Source: Luidia sarsii
Taxonomy: Eukaryota > Echinodermata > Asteroidea > Paxillosida > Luidiidae
Reading direction: 5' to 3'
Assembly: GCA_949987565.1 (NCBI GenBank)
Contig: OX465108.1
Coordinates: forward strand, 1,357,477 to 1,421,476
DNA: 64,000 nucleotides
The translations under genes and the position numbers were made by a program. Under the pieces are notes generated by a model, which searched no databases, was not told where the DNA came from, and saw only the letters and a list, made by a program, of their open reading frames with translations. This document shows, piece by piece, positions 35,851 through 48,800 of the stretch (its first letter is position 1; each line of letters opens with the position of its first letter).

Positions 35851-38408
35851 TTGGTCTATGTTCATTCTAATTCTGAAGACGTCATGCGTTGAACCTCTGT
35901 GATCGATTACATGTTGTTGAGCTTTTGAACAAAAAAATAACCACCTGCACCTCATGAATGTTTACCACCAGTTGGAATCGCATTTGAATTCTATTCATAG
36001 CGCAGATTGACGATAACCCAACCCCCTTCCTCACTCCCCTTTAGACGTCGGCAAGATCTGACAGAGTCGGTAATTTGCTTAAAACGACAATCGGCTAGAC
36101 GTATTGTGCGTGGCCGATCAATGCATATTCATGAGCGCGGTGGCCGTTGACATTTTGGCGGGCTCGGTCTCGCCTGTTCCTATAGCGCGTGTTACGTAAG
36201 GTTCCAGACGAAAGAGGGATTAAAGTCGCCGTTTATCTGGGGCAGACTGCTTTCACTTGAGTCCTTGGACCAGGCTCGGGCTCCGTCTGGGCTGTGACCT
36301 CGCACCAAACTCGCTTAGCATGAACAAGTATTCTCCTTCATGATAGAGCAGACTGGAAACAGTGTTGGACATTCAATCAATACCCTTGTGTGATGTATGT
36401 TCGCCTTCGACTGTTGTTTTCCCCAGAGCATCAAATGGTAGTGCACCCTTGGCTTGCATACCCGCTCCGTAAGGCAGGGTGGGTTTTTTTTTTAGTTGAA
36501 GTAAGATTTGGTGCCTAAGCAGCTCTAGCTTTAAGGTCCCTTGTCTTCGATCGCCTGTAGGCGGGGATAAGGGGCCGAACGATAATCACAACCACGGATT
36601 TCGTAATTGGGATGATGTTCTTTTGGTGGGTTCCCCTTCTAGATATTCAAAGCGGATCTCATTCAAAGCGTAGTCTCTCTCTGGCCTCTCCCTCTCCCTC
36701 TCCCTCTCCATCTCCCCCTCTTTCTCCCTCTCCTTCTCCATCATCTCCCCCATTAATTCACAGTGGTAAATGCATATTGTAACCAGTTTTTCAACCTCTT
36801 TGCAACTTGTTTCTGTTCTCAGGACCAGTGTTTGTTTTTCATTAAATTGATGGCTTCTTCCGATTCTTAACTGTTCAACCGAGAAAGGTTCGTACAAGTA
36901 AAAAAAAAACAGTTGGGTTGCCTGATCACAAAAGGCTCTGTACATTACAGATTATTTCCAGATTCAGATCGAAACGCCCAGCCATTGAACTGTTTATCTC
37001 CATTTTAATCAGTAATCAGTTTGCAGCAATTTCGTCTACAACCTCTAACAATCGAATACCCGCAGCCCTTCGAAAAGATAGATCTGCTTTTCCAATCAGA
37101 GGGCCTAGGGGGAGGCCTTCGTTGTGCGTAAGACCAGTAGCGGGCACCTCTCAGCGATAATTGATTGAACATCCGATCTCTGCCCCCCTCAACTCCACTT
37201 CCACCCCTCCCCCAACCCTGGAAGATAGTCGCAGGAAGTAATTCAACAGCCCAAGTGATATACCGTGCCAGTGTGTATATCTCAATCTATATAAATGTAT
37301 ACCAAGGGTGGAGTTGGACGAGCGCAGTATGAAGAGGTTAGGGGGTGGTGTGGGGGATATGTCAAGTGCATGAGAATGGTGTTTGTGTATTGACGATGTC
37401 AACGGCTTGGCATCGCCAACACTCGTCGATGACAGATGGTACGTGGTAACGATGTCCCCCGTCTCTCTGCTCTCCACGTCTCCTCTCTGATTGAACGCCT
37501 CGAAGTCGGAAACAGGTTGCTAACGGACCAACTGTTGCATTGCATTTGGTCCAAGGCAAATCGATCAAAACCTTATCAAAACCCGACAAAAAATGGTTTA
37601 TGGCAAACGATATTTTTGGCCCCGATCTTGTTGATCAACCCTGGTCAAAATGTAAACTGGTGCAGAATTAATTAATATAATAACAGCCAAACTATTGGAC
37701 AGTGTTGGTCAGAACCCGAACATTTCTGAATTTTGATCAAACTAGACCCAAATGCTGTTCAAACGCCACTTTGCCAAACCCTCCCTAACTGTTTTGCAGC
37801 CTATATAGGCCTATTCAATTTAGATTAATTTTGAGCATAATTTCGAGTACCATGATTATATGAACGCCATTTTGCAACCGTGCCTTTCTCAGTTAAGTGC
37901 ATGGCCTAACTGTTTCCCCAACAAAGTCAAATCAAACCGGATTTGAAGCAAAGCTAAGTCATGATTAAATTTGACCAGAAATCTGCCCATAAACTCTGGA
38001 AAAGCTAATTATAATCTCTTCGGGTGTGATGATTATTATACCTCATGTTTGCGGAACAATAAAGTCACATTTATTCTGTCTGTGATAGAAATATGGTTGA
38101 GACAGGTGTATGGTCATCATTTCCAATGTCTGATAACCCTGACCGAGCGTGGATCGATCTTCAGGTCAAGTTCAGTGGCGTGTTTGCCCCCTGCTGATGG
38201 TCGAAGGCACAACTATGGTATAGCCTCGGTTATCCGAGACACCTGCATGATCCCACACCCTCAAGGCTCGACCTTCGACCCCACCACTCGGGGGTCAATC
38301 TCATAATAGAGTCCGGCCTCTTGCCTTCAGTTTCCTCATGCTATGCCTCCATCGTGTCAGATGTCAAGGTTGTTGTGTTCGTAAACCCTGTAGGCCTACA
38401 CGACCGGA

Positions 38409-38547
38409 CCAAGCGAAATGAAAGCGGATTGCGGACGGAAACGCACGCAGTGGACGTGCGTACGTTCGCGTCCGCAATCCGCTTACAGTCCCACAACTGG
38501 CCAGAGCGAACTGAAAGCGGATTGCGGACGCGAACGTACGCATGTGG
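38409..38547. repeat. CpG-rich three-arm inverted repeat
   Basis: AAGCGGATTGCGGACG occurs at about 38420 and 38516, and its reverse complement CGTCCGCAATCCGCTT lies between them at about 38470. The middle and right arms pair over about 28 bp. Very rich in CG and ACGT steps. Confidence 0.75.
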
Positions 38548-39024
38548 ACGTGGGCTTTTGGTGTTTCCTATTTTCTTGAAAAAAAAGCAATTCGCTTAGG
38601 AGTAATTCCTATCCAAATATTATTTTTGACACAATAGTCCAAAAATGCAAGTGCATGTGATCTGAGGGGACTGGGGTGGGTGTTTTGGTGGGGTGCAGTT
38701 TGGGGCTTGGTATGTGTTGGACCATGGTGCTATAGCTCAATGCATTGCATGGTTGCATGTTGGCGCGGTTAAAATTTAGATACTGTAGCTCCATGGTTGA
38801 ACATGAACTACGGTCCAGTACTGAAGAAAAAGTAATTATTGTTTATGTAAGCATGGACTCATTGTATTTCGTCTACCATTTTGGCTACAGAGCAGTCGCT
38901 TTATGCAGTTCGTCATTGCTCTATTTTGTGTATGTGAGCATGGAGGTAAATGCCTAATAGAATTTAGAAACAGATGGAAGTTACTGAATTATTTCCACGT
39001 CATTAAATTCCTCCACTTTTGGTA

Positions 39025-39235
39025 AGACTTTAAGGTTTGCACGGTTGAACATGGAGGTACCTCCATAAAGGTGGAAGTACCAAGTGGACGGTTTGCGGTG
39101 ACACATCTTTTGGATGATAAACATGATATGTTTGCGTCGAGGAGAATGCAAACCTCATTGAAAAACATCTCGAATGTGTGGCTCTGACTCAACGTTTCGG
39201 ACAGTTTTTTTCTTTCTTTTACAGGTAGCATTCCT
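39025..39235. repeat. R3-related repeat, diverged
   Basis: AGGTTTGCACGGTTGAACAT, AGTGGACGGTTTGCGGTGAC, GTGTGGCTCTGACTCAACG and TTTCGGACAG. It shares the R3 end modules, with a different middle (ATGATATGTTTGCGTCGAGG) that recurs inverted at 42824-42858. Confidence 0.65.
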
Positions 39236-39529
39236 TCACATGGTCACACAATCTGAGAACTAAGGACTTCCTTATCCTCCCCACCCCCCCCCCACCCCCC
39301 CATGATCCGCCCAAAAGCGATTTCCTTGACGAGATTACGAAAGGTCATTACAAAGAAGAAGAAAAAAAAGGCCGGGACTAGTTTTCGATTGTCAAACCCC
39401 GTGTGAATTTGACAAACCTATTTTGTTCTGGCTCCGTACGGTTGGAGGAGCAGGATTTAACGGCAAGGGGGGGGGGGGGCTCCGAGGAGACGGCATGAAT
39501 ATGTAAATTCATCCCTACACCCCTTTTCA

Positions 39530-39869
39530 AAAAAGTGGTCGAGTCCGCCCGCCCACCTCATGAATATTAAACAGGCAATTGGCACGCACTGTGGGATGAG
39601 GTAATTTTTTCTTTTTCTTTGGCCTTCTCACGAATAGACCTCCCCGCGTTCGATCGTACGATTGAGGTTTTTTTTTCTTTCGAATCCGAATCGGTCGGAT
39701 TTCACCAGCTAGAGACGAGCCGAAACCCGCCGAAATTTCGCGGCTAGAGCAGCCTAGCCTTCGACCCTGTGAAAGGGCGGACAATTTTCCTTCTGCCGGG
39801 GGAAGGAGCTGACGACGAGAAGATTTTTTGGGTCGGGAAAAAACCCGAAAAAGGAGACACAAATTCGAA
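39530..39869 (+). promoter_or_regulatory. Probable promoter and 5' UTR of iGluR-A
   Basis: CG-containing, GC-richer sequence directly upstream of the ATG at 39870. No TATA box is evident. The transcription start cannot be placed from sequence. Confidence 0.35.
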
Positions 39870-42800
39870 ATGTTGTCGACCACGGTGAAAGTGCTGTGGG
39901 CGATTCTGTTCGTGCAGTTGTACGTGCACAACGGTGATGCTGGAGAAGTGAGCATCTGTAAGTATCGAATTCTTTCTATTTAAAAACCCTTTTCGTAGGA
40001 AAATATTCTTAGTAGATTCGTTGTTTCCTGTCCTCCTTTATAAGAGAAGGGTATTTCAATCCAGTCAGCGACGGGAACCTCTTTTCGAGCTGAGAAAACG
40101 ACAGGGGTGATCACTTATCAAATCCACCTTTCTCTCTCTCGTTATCAGATGTTTCGATCCTGTTTCTATCAACAAACTGGGCATCTTTATGTTATTATGT
40201 TAAGTACCGAATAGGTAAATAAAACTTTGCCGGATATCATGTTGCGTTAAAAGTGGCTGTGGTTTGAGAAATTGGATGGTGGGGTGGCCACACCTCGACG
40301 TGATGAGCGTGGGGTTTTTTTTGAGGGGACGACCGACATGTTTTTTTTTTTTCAGTGGCGTGTACGTGCATGTACAATGTACATTGTACTGTACATAGCA
40401 TCAACCTGTACGTATGCACCTGTCACACTCGAATGGTTAATGGACAATTGGTGCTCATGAATATGCAAATTACCTCATCCTTCCCTGGACTACTTACTAG
40501 TTTTGCACATTTTTTAAACTTCCAAATCCCCATGTTTCTCTTTTTAATGTTATCGATAGTATCATCTAAAATGCAAATGACTGTCTTCTTTTCTTTTTTT
40601 CGAAATGGGAGTTGGCAAGAATTTTCTTTGTGTCTTGCTTTTGAAATTGTCAGTGAAGCGCTCACTCTGGCACTTTTTATGTTTTACAGTTTAAATTTTT
40701 GATTCGAATTTCGAAAAGCAAAATTCACTTTTGACTGCTATATTATTCATCAACCAAATTGGATGATTGAATGGGTATAATTTTCCTTCATTGGGTTGGA
40801 AAGAGAGTTTTTAGGTGTTCAAAAAAAAATGGCTTTGAAGTTTAAAATATTAAATAACGCAGTGGCTGTTGTTACGGCAGTCGTCCGTGTGGTTCCCTGA
40901 CTTGATTGTATTTTGTCAGCATTGCAGGCTGGTTGAACCAGTCTATTAGCTGATAGTCTGGTTCCAAGAGCTAAACATCCTGACAAATACTGTGAAGTCA
41001 GGGAACCACACGGACGACTGCCGTAACAACAGCCACTGCGATTAAATAAATTATTAAATATTGGGCATGTTTTGTCCAAGCAATTTGGTATAGAATTGAT
41101 GTAAAATGTTCGGACCTGTAGAGTTACTGTACTTATTAAGCCTATCTGGTTTCTCAACATGCACAACCATTTACTTCTTTTACACATGAAGAATGAAACA
41201 TGAAGAATACCTTTAGAATGAATTAATTTGTAATTTGTCTTATGTTTGTATATTTGTGAAATGCAGTTATTATAGTCCTATGAATACTCCTGAAAGTGAA
41301 AATTTATAATAGCCTACCTCAATCAGATATGAAGTTCTTTGAATACGCGTCATTACTGAAGTGTTCAATTTATCATCCTCAAATGTAATGTTAGCAAATT
41401 TTTTTTTTTATAAAGCATAGGTTTGAATTTTAACTCATCCTTCTCATCCAACACAGTTCTAGCTTACACTGTTACAGGTGTTGAATTTTTTTTTTGAATC
41501 ACTTTGTTTGGGTGGGGCTCAATTGCCTCAATGAGAATGTTACCTAATTTAGGGTTAATAATTTTTATGAATCATACTGTTATCCATATTTTTGCATTTT
41601 TTCCCATTGTCTATCCCAAGTGTGAACAGATTTTCTCGTTTAACCCGATTTACCATTCTATGGCAAGCTTATGTAATCAATCAGATTAAAACCATAATTT
41701 CAAAATAGACTGTTGAGGTTGAAAAACATGACATAGGAACAAAACAAATCAATATGCCTTGTCTGTTTCCTGAAGTAAAATTGTCCTTGGTTTATTTTTT
41801 TTATTTAAAAAAAAAAAATCAAAATAATGTTTGGATATTAAAGTTTGAGCCAGTTTCTCAGTGTCTGTAGCTGCCAAGTAGCCAACCATTCCTATTTTGG
41901 AGCAATTGTTCCTCTTTTTTGGTAAAAAAAGTAGTGCTTTTTACAAGCTCTTGTCCGATTGTTGGCTTGGAAATACTCATGCATTCCTATGCACTCCTAT
42001 GTAGTTTGCTATGTTATTCCTCTTTTTTTAGCTGAAGTGTTCCTAATTTCCTTTAAGATAGGTGGCAGCTATGTAAATGGCAATTTTGGAAGGCCACCAC
42101 CGCCTAAGGGCTGGATAGCTCAGGTAGATAGACAGCTAGTATATTATTAGGCCAGAGGTCTCAATACCCAGTGTAGTTTTCTTCCCTGTTTTCAAATGTC
42201 ACCAACTGGTGTTTCACTATTTTTAGGGGGAAGGTAAAACCAGAGCATTTTTATTTCAAAAAATGTGTTAACTGGGTTTACTCTAAGCCCTGGCATTTTG
42301 CATATCAGACTCAATCTTGGTATATGTAATAATTTGGAAGGATTCCGGACAGCCATAGGGTTAAGTGGATAGAATGTTGCCCCTGGTGATGTACATGAGG
42401 AACTGATTAGGCTTCTTAGCCCCAACTGCAACTGGCCTAAGTGGCTGGGAATGAAGTTTGAAGGCCACTTGTCCCAGGTCCCAGCTGGTGTTGTAACTCA
42501 GTACATTGAGGGATTTATTTTTACGCCCTCAATTTGTTGATCCCTAAAGTGCCAATGGGTGGAAAAGTTGACTGGGTCAACATTTTTTTGGGGGAAGGAG
42601 GGGTACAGATCTGGGGGTCAGGTGGTCTTAAGCAGATTAGCTTGGAGGTTAAAGAAAACAATGTGGATTCCATTGCACCTATTTTCTTTGTTGGTGTAGT
42701 CTTGAGAACTTGTGGATTTTTTTAAGAACTGTTTTTAAGAACTGTTTTAAGAACTGTTGCACCGGGCAAAGCACTGAGCATTCAGTGTTTACCACATCGA

Positions 42801-45800
42801 GCAGGGCAAAACCTCTTTGAATTACATTCTCCTCGACGCAAAGTCGCAAACATCATGTTATATCTATGAAGAACTGTTGTGTTTTATAGAGGTTGTCTAG
42901 TGTCCAAGCGGGTTTTTGAAATAGTATTTTAAATTGAAGCTTAACCTTACTCACAGTATCTACACCAGTCCTTGTCTTTTTGCCCAAAGTGTCCAGAAGG
43001 ATCTGCGTCTGGTTCTCTAAATTGTTGACGTTTGTATTTCTGGACATTTATCTCAGTGACTCAATAAGAGTTCATGGCTATTGAGAGTTCATGCTAGTCA
43101 GTAAAAAGGTGTAAGTACATGCCAAGGAACTCCTTGTTTCAAGGATCGCTCCCAACAAATTGTTGTAAAATGTTGTGGATAGTCTACCATTACTGACTAC
43201 CGGGGGTACCTATATAATGAGTCATTGCCTCATTTCTCAAATTTGGAATGTCCAGAAATTGGGCACTTTGCAAATAGTGTAGCCTTTAACCTGGAATTTA
43301 GAAGACCGTACTTGTATTTCTTTTCCTTTATCTATCCCTCTCTCTCTCTCTTCTGTACAGCCGCACTGTTTGGATCTGGCTCAGAAGGCCTGCAGTCTGT
43401 CATTGAGGATGGCATCCGCTACATCAAGAGGAACACCACCTTCCTGTCTGAGGTCCACGACATCACCTTCAAGGGCATACAGGGAATCCGGTCCTCAAAC
43501 TCGGTCTTCTCTGCCCTGGAGGATAGTAAGTGCAACCAGCTTAGCCGAGGCTTAGACTCAGCTGATTAAACTTGATTTGATAATTGGAGTAATTGCTTGA
43601 GTGGGTTGGACTGATTGGGCTGGTGGTATGTGGACAGATGACATACAGGCTGGTTTTCCGTGTACAGCGCTAAAGGGGAACGCAACCCAAAATACGAAGC
43701 TTGCTTATCTGATTGGGTGTTAAAAACGACCTACAATTACCCATGAAGATGATTGAACAAGCGTAAATGACCAGACGCGGTTGCCGTCTTCTCCGCAAAA
43801 ACGTCACACCCCCTTCAATCGGCGGTGGCACCTTCAAAAAGATGGCGACGGACAGCAACGCAAATTCGACCACTAGGGGCTCTACAATTCCATGAATTTT
43901 CTCTCTTTATGAAAAGGGTGCGTGAGTGGCTCATAGGTAATTGTAGGGCATTTTTAACTCCCAATCAGATAAGCAAACATGATATTAAATTGAGGTGATA
44001 TACAAAAATGTTGTAAACTGCCCTCTGCCTTTGAGAAAGGTCCTGCTAGGATCGAAACGTCAGGCCCACTAAATTTTAAGATCATATTAAATAGGGACAA
44101 TGCCCTTTAAGACCTTTGTTCGTATGGAAAATAGTTTCTCATTTTCAAGATTGGACAGTGATAAAAAATCATTGTAAGGATGTTTCCTTGAACATTACTG
44201 GACATGCAGATATTACAGTGCTTTAGACTCATTCCATAAACAACCCTCAACATAGCTCATCCACGATCATGTACCAAAACTCATCTACTGAGCAAATGAT
44301 CGGTTGCCATCTCAGACCCCTGCCTCGGGTAGACAAAGAATGACGACCTCGTTTTTCCTCCTCTCCAATCCTCTCCTCCTGCCTCCTCCTCCTCCAGTCT
44401 GCAACCTCATCAGCAGCGAGCGGCCCTCGGCCATGATCCTGCCGGAGGACAAGTGCCCGGAGTGCGAGGACATCGCCGGCATCGCCAGCCATGCCTCCAA
44501 CCCGGTCTTTGCCCTGGACCACGGCTCCTACGACTCTGGCTCGTTGGCCTTCAAGATGCACCCCTCACCCGAGGACACCAACCAGTTCTTCACCGACATC
44601 CTCAAGTATTTTGAGTGGAGGAACTTCATCATCGTCCACGACGGCGGCAATGGTGAGATACTTGAGAGTCCATCCCCCACCCAACCCCCCCCCCTCCCCC
44701 CTCCCCTCCGCGTGCCTCAACTCTTCCCGAGTCCCGGGGTTCAGCTTGGACTCGTAAACTATTCTTTCCCAGCTGGTCAGCTAAGCTGCCAGCATGAAAT
44801 TCTAACAAGCCCAGAATTTTTGTAGTGTGTTTCAAAAAAAAAAAATTGTGGCCGGGTCCACATTTTGCAGTTGCTCACTCTGGTCTTCGGCTGCTGCCCC
44901 CCCCCCCTCTTCAAAAGCACATTGTGCAAGACTTTCATTCAAAATTTGTTGTAAATCATATTCCTCCAAAGTTAGAGGGCCTGACATTTCGATCCCAGCA
45001 GGACCTTTCCCTTTGCCTTTGAGAAAGGTCCTGCTAGAATCGAAACGTCGGGCCCTCTAACTTTTGATATTAATGTATTGCGGGTCATTTCGGTCAGTGA
45101 GCAGTTTGCAACAGTTTTTTGTGTAACTTCACGTAAATTATATTCCATGAATCCGTGGTTTAAACTTCCGTCTGATTATTCCTGGCTGTCCATGCAGCCC
45201 TGGAGTTTCTACAGGAGGTTCTGAACATCCAGAGGGAGCTGGAGTGGAACATCACAGCCCTGGAGCTGGGCGAGATCCGCAACCACAACGACTATCTGGA
45301 GCTCTCCGACAAGATCCGGGCCGAGTCCAGCCGGAACATCTTCCTCTTCTGCTCCTACGAGGAGAACGCCAAGGCCTTCCTTGTCTGGGTAAGACAGCCA
45401 GACAGATAGACAGACAGACAGACACAGAGACAGACAGACAGACAGGCAGGCAGGCAGACAGACAGACAGACAGACAGACGAGCAAACAATCCAAAACTCC
45501 CAACAAAGGAAAGAAAAAACAAACAAATCCTCATTAGGGCTGTCTGTTTGTAATCAAACTTTTAGGTGGTCCACCTCATGGCATTTATGGGCCAGCTTAG
45601 GCATTTTTACATCAAAACTTTCCTCGTCAATGGTCAAAGGCATGCAAGAAAAAGATGAATGCAACCCCCGAAAAACAGTAATATCAATATTTTTTCCCAC
45701 ACCCTGGTCTCGTCGGAGTTTTCTTTGTGTTTGGTTTTGAGCAAAGCCCTCTATGCCGTACTTTGAGGGAAAGGAAACCATTACTAGCAGGCGGTTTTCC

Positions 45801-48800
45801 GCTTTTTTGAGACAATAGAATTTTGATTCTATTCAGGAGAAAAGAGAGACTTAATAAAAAAAGAAAAGCTGCAGCAAGCAGAGAAGCAGTAGATTGAATT
45901 TGATGCGTTCTTCACTTACAGGCTGAAGCCAACCCGACAGCGCAGATTTTGAATGCCAAGTACCACTGGATTCTGGGAAACATTGTAAGTATGACTCTAT
46001 GAGCTGACCATAGGTATGCCACTAGCAGTCACCACTGACTAGAGGTAGTGCAAATATGGAGCAGAGCTTGCTAACTGGAATCAGCAATGTTGAATTAAAA
46101 AAAAATAAATATGAAAGATCGCCAACCACTAGGCCTTACAAGGCCACTCGAAGTGATGGCTAAAAAAAACATGTCACAGTGGTATCTCAAACTGCTCAGT
46201 TTTATCTGTTAAAACTCAGAACCCTGAAAACTGAAGCACGCCTGTACCCCTGCCGTGAATCGTGCAATCGCGTCTCTCGGTCGCGTAAGCGCTCACTCGC
46301 AGTCGCACAATTTATTGGCCTGCGGTTATTTTCAGGAAATAACTTTGTTGGTCACTTACATCCCTGCTGTTAAGACATCAATGATGTGATAATGTGTTCC
46401 TCTCAGGACCAAACCCTCTTCTCAAGAGCCTCTCACATTGTGCACCCAAGAAGCCGCGACTCATCGATTGAGTCGTCGATTGAGTCCGTCAATGTGCTTT
46501 TCCACCCCAATCCAGGACATCTCCCTTGAACGCACATTCAGGACGGAACTAGAGAAGACCAACGCCTACATCACCCGCTTTGGAATGAACTTCACCAGGG
46601 AGATCCAGTACGCCCTGCCCACCTCCATCGCCACCTCTACCAGCGAGTGGCCAATGCGCAACCGACTGGCCTTTGACGCTGTCATCTCCTCTGGCCACGC
46701 CCTGCGCCTCTACCGTGAGGTCCGGGAGGAAGAGGGCTCCACCGGCACAGGCGTGCTACCCGGCGACACCCAGATGCCTCCCTGTCCCACCGCCTCTGCC
46801 ACACCCTCCACAAACGACCTCAGCAAGTATCTAAAAGAGGTAGGAACTTGGTCTGCCCTCCCCAGCCCTGCCCTGCCCTGCCCTGCCCTGCCCTGACTTG
46901 CCCTGCCCTGCCCTGCCCTGCCCTGCCCTGCCCTGCCCTGCCATGCCCTGACTTGCCCTGCCCTGCCCTGCCCTGCCCTGTCCTGCCCTGCTCTGTCCTG
47001 CCCTGCCTTGCCCTGCCCTGCCCTGCTCTGCCCTGTCCTGCCCTGCCCTGCTCTGTCCTGCCCTGCCCTGCCTTGCCTTGCCTTGCCCTGCCCTCATCTC
47101 CCCTCATCTCCCCTCCTCTCCCCTCCTCTCCCCTCCTCTCCCCTCCTCTCCCCTCCTCTCCCCTCCTCTCCCCTCCTCTCCCCTCCTCTCCCCTCCTCTC
47201 CCCTCCTCTCCCCTCCTCTCCCCTCCTCTCCCCTCCTCTCCCCTCCTCTCCCCTCCTCTCCCCTCCTCTCCCCTCCTCTCCTCTACATCCTACCAATGAA
47301 TGCTGTACCTTCCCTAATTATCAAACTCAAAATACAGTGACTGTATCTTTTACACGGCTAGACTGTGGCATTCACGCACCTAGATCAGGAATGTTCTCAT
47401 TCAGATAAAGTCGACAAGATATTTCAGAGGATTGGAATTGTCCCCTCTGCCATTAGATGTTCAATGAAATTTTGCTTATGTTCTTTTGCAGATTGCGTTT
47501 GAAGGAATAACGGGGAATGTGGAGTTTGACGAAAGCGGCAATCGAGTCAACTACACATTCTCCATCTACAGTGGTCAGTTCAGGACCCTGGACCAACTGG
47601 TAAGTCCACATTTCCCTCTTGGCAGAGAAGGTTCCAATAATGGTTGGTGCATCGCACCCTCCAACTTCATCAGATTGATTTACAGACTTGAAAGTGACGA
47701 AGAATCAGGACATTTGTATTCAGTGAATTCATGTTGTTGTTGTTGTTTCTTTGTCATTTAGCGAGGGGAATGGACCCAGAACAAGGCTTTCTGGGAGAAG
47801 AAGTGGAAGAGAAAATGGGAAAGTGAGGGACACCTTAATGTCACCTATCACAACTATGCGTCGGAAAGAACCATCAAAATTGTCACCATTGAGGTGAGTT
47901 GCCCAGCTTGGCTCAGGCATTTTACACATTATTCTTCCTCTGTGTGACCAACGGTCAATTTCATCAAACTCGTCTTGACTTTACGACCAATCGCAAGATG
48001 ACCGGCGATACACAGGATCAGTGCGGTCTGTCCAGACTTACGGCGGCTTATCCATTATGCGCTGAACTGCGATGCACTGTAATGCTTTATGAAGTCCAAC
48101 CGTGAAGGTGATATCATGATCATGGAAGACTGCTAAGCATTAACCCTAACGCTTTGCACCTCCCGCACCGGACACACACTGTATACCGCAATTTACCACA
48201 GTGCCCACAGGGGTGTAGGCTCACATACCACAGGACACCACAAAAACCCCGCTGTGGAATGTCCTGGTGCATAGCCATTATCCTCCCACAGGAAAAACCA
48301 TGTGTGGTTAATTGTGGTTTCAATGCCCGGTCATTGGTAAACATGATGGCCAAGCATACCTTGTGGGTCGGGTTGCTTTTGGCTAGACTTTGGCTTCGGT
48401 TTCAAAAAAACAACAAAAAAATCTAGGAAAACAGGAACACAACACACTTCCATAAATGTTTGAGTTACCAGCTCTTCTCAGAGTCACACTCATTCTTGAA
48501 AGAGGTTATACCAATGGTGTCACTGCACATGGTGATTTCATCTCACAAACCCTCAAATGTCTAGTTGCCAGCTCTTCTCAGTGCCACGCTCATTCTCCAA
48601 AATAGATTATGCACGCGGCGACACCGCAAGCACCACCTTGTGGGTCAACCATGCCCCTAAGCCTAAGCCCGATATGTGTTTTTGGATCCGACTATTATGG
48701 CAACACTTTTTCCTCCCTTACCCCCACAGTCGCAGCCCTTCCTGAGGCTCAAGGGCAACGACACGCAGACAGAGAGCGGCAGCTATGCCGGCAACAACCG

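Larger units (their letters stand above)
34801..39500. other. Intergenic region
   Basis: No supported gene on either strand. It holds an R3 copy (35680-35850), a CpG-rich inverted repeat (38409-38547), another R3 copy (39025-39235) and short low-complexity tracts. The 119-codon antisense reading frame at 36586-36945 includes a GA-rich tract and has no family features. Confidence 0.55.

Noticed and set aside
36586..36945. 119-codon minus-strand frame with a Glu/Arg-rich tail
   Set aside because: The tail is a CT/GA microsatellite, and the rest has no recognisable domain or splice context.
46820..47408. Reading frames rich in Ala/Gly/Gln/Arg or Pro/Ser/Leu/Cys
   Set aside because: They arise from the CCCTG and CCCCTCCTCT arrays in an intron of iGluR-A.
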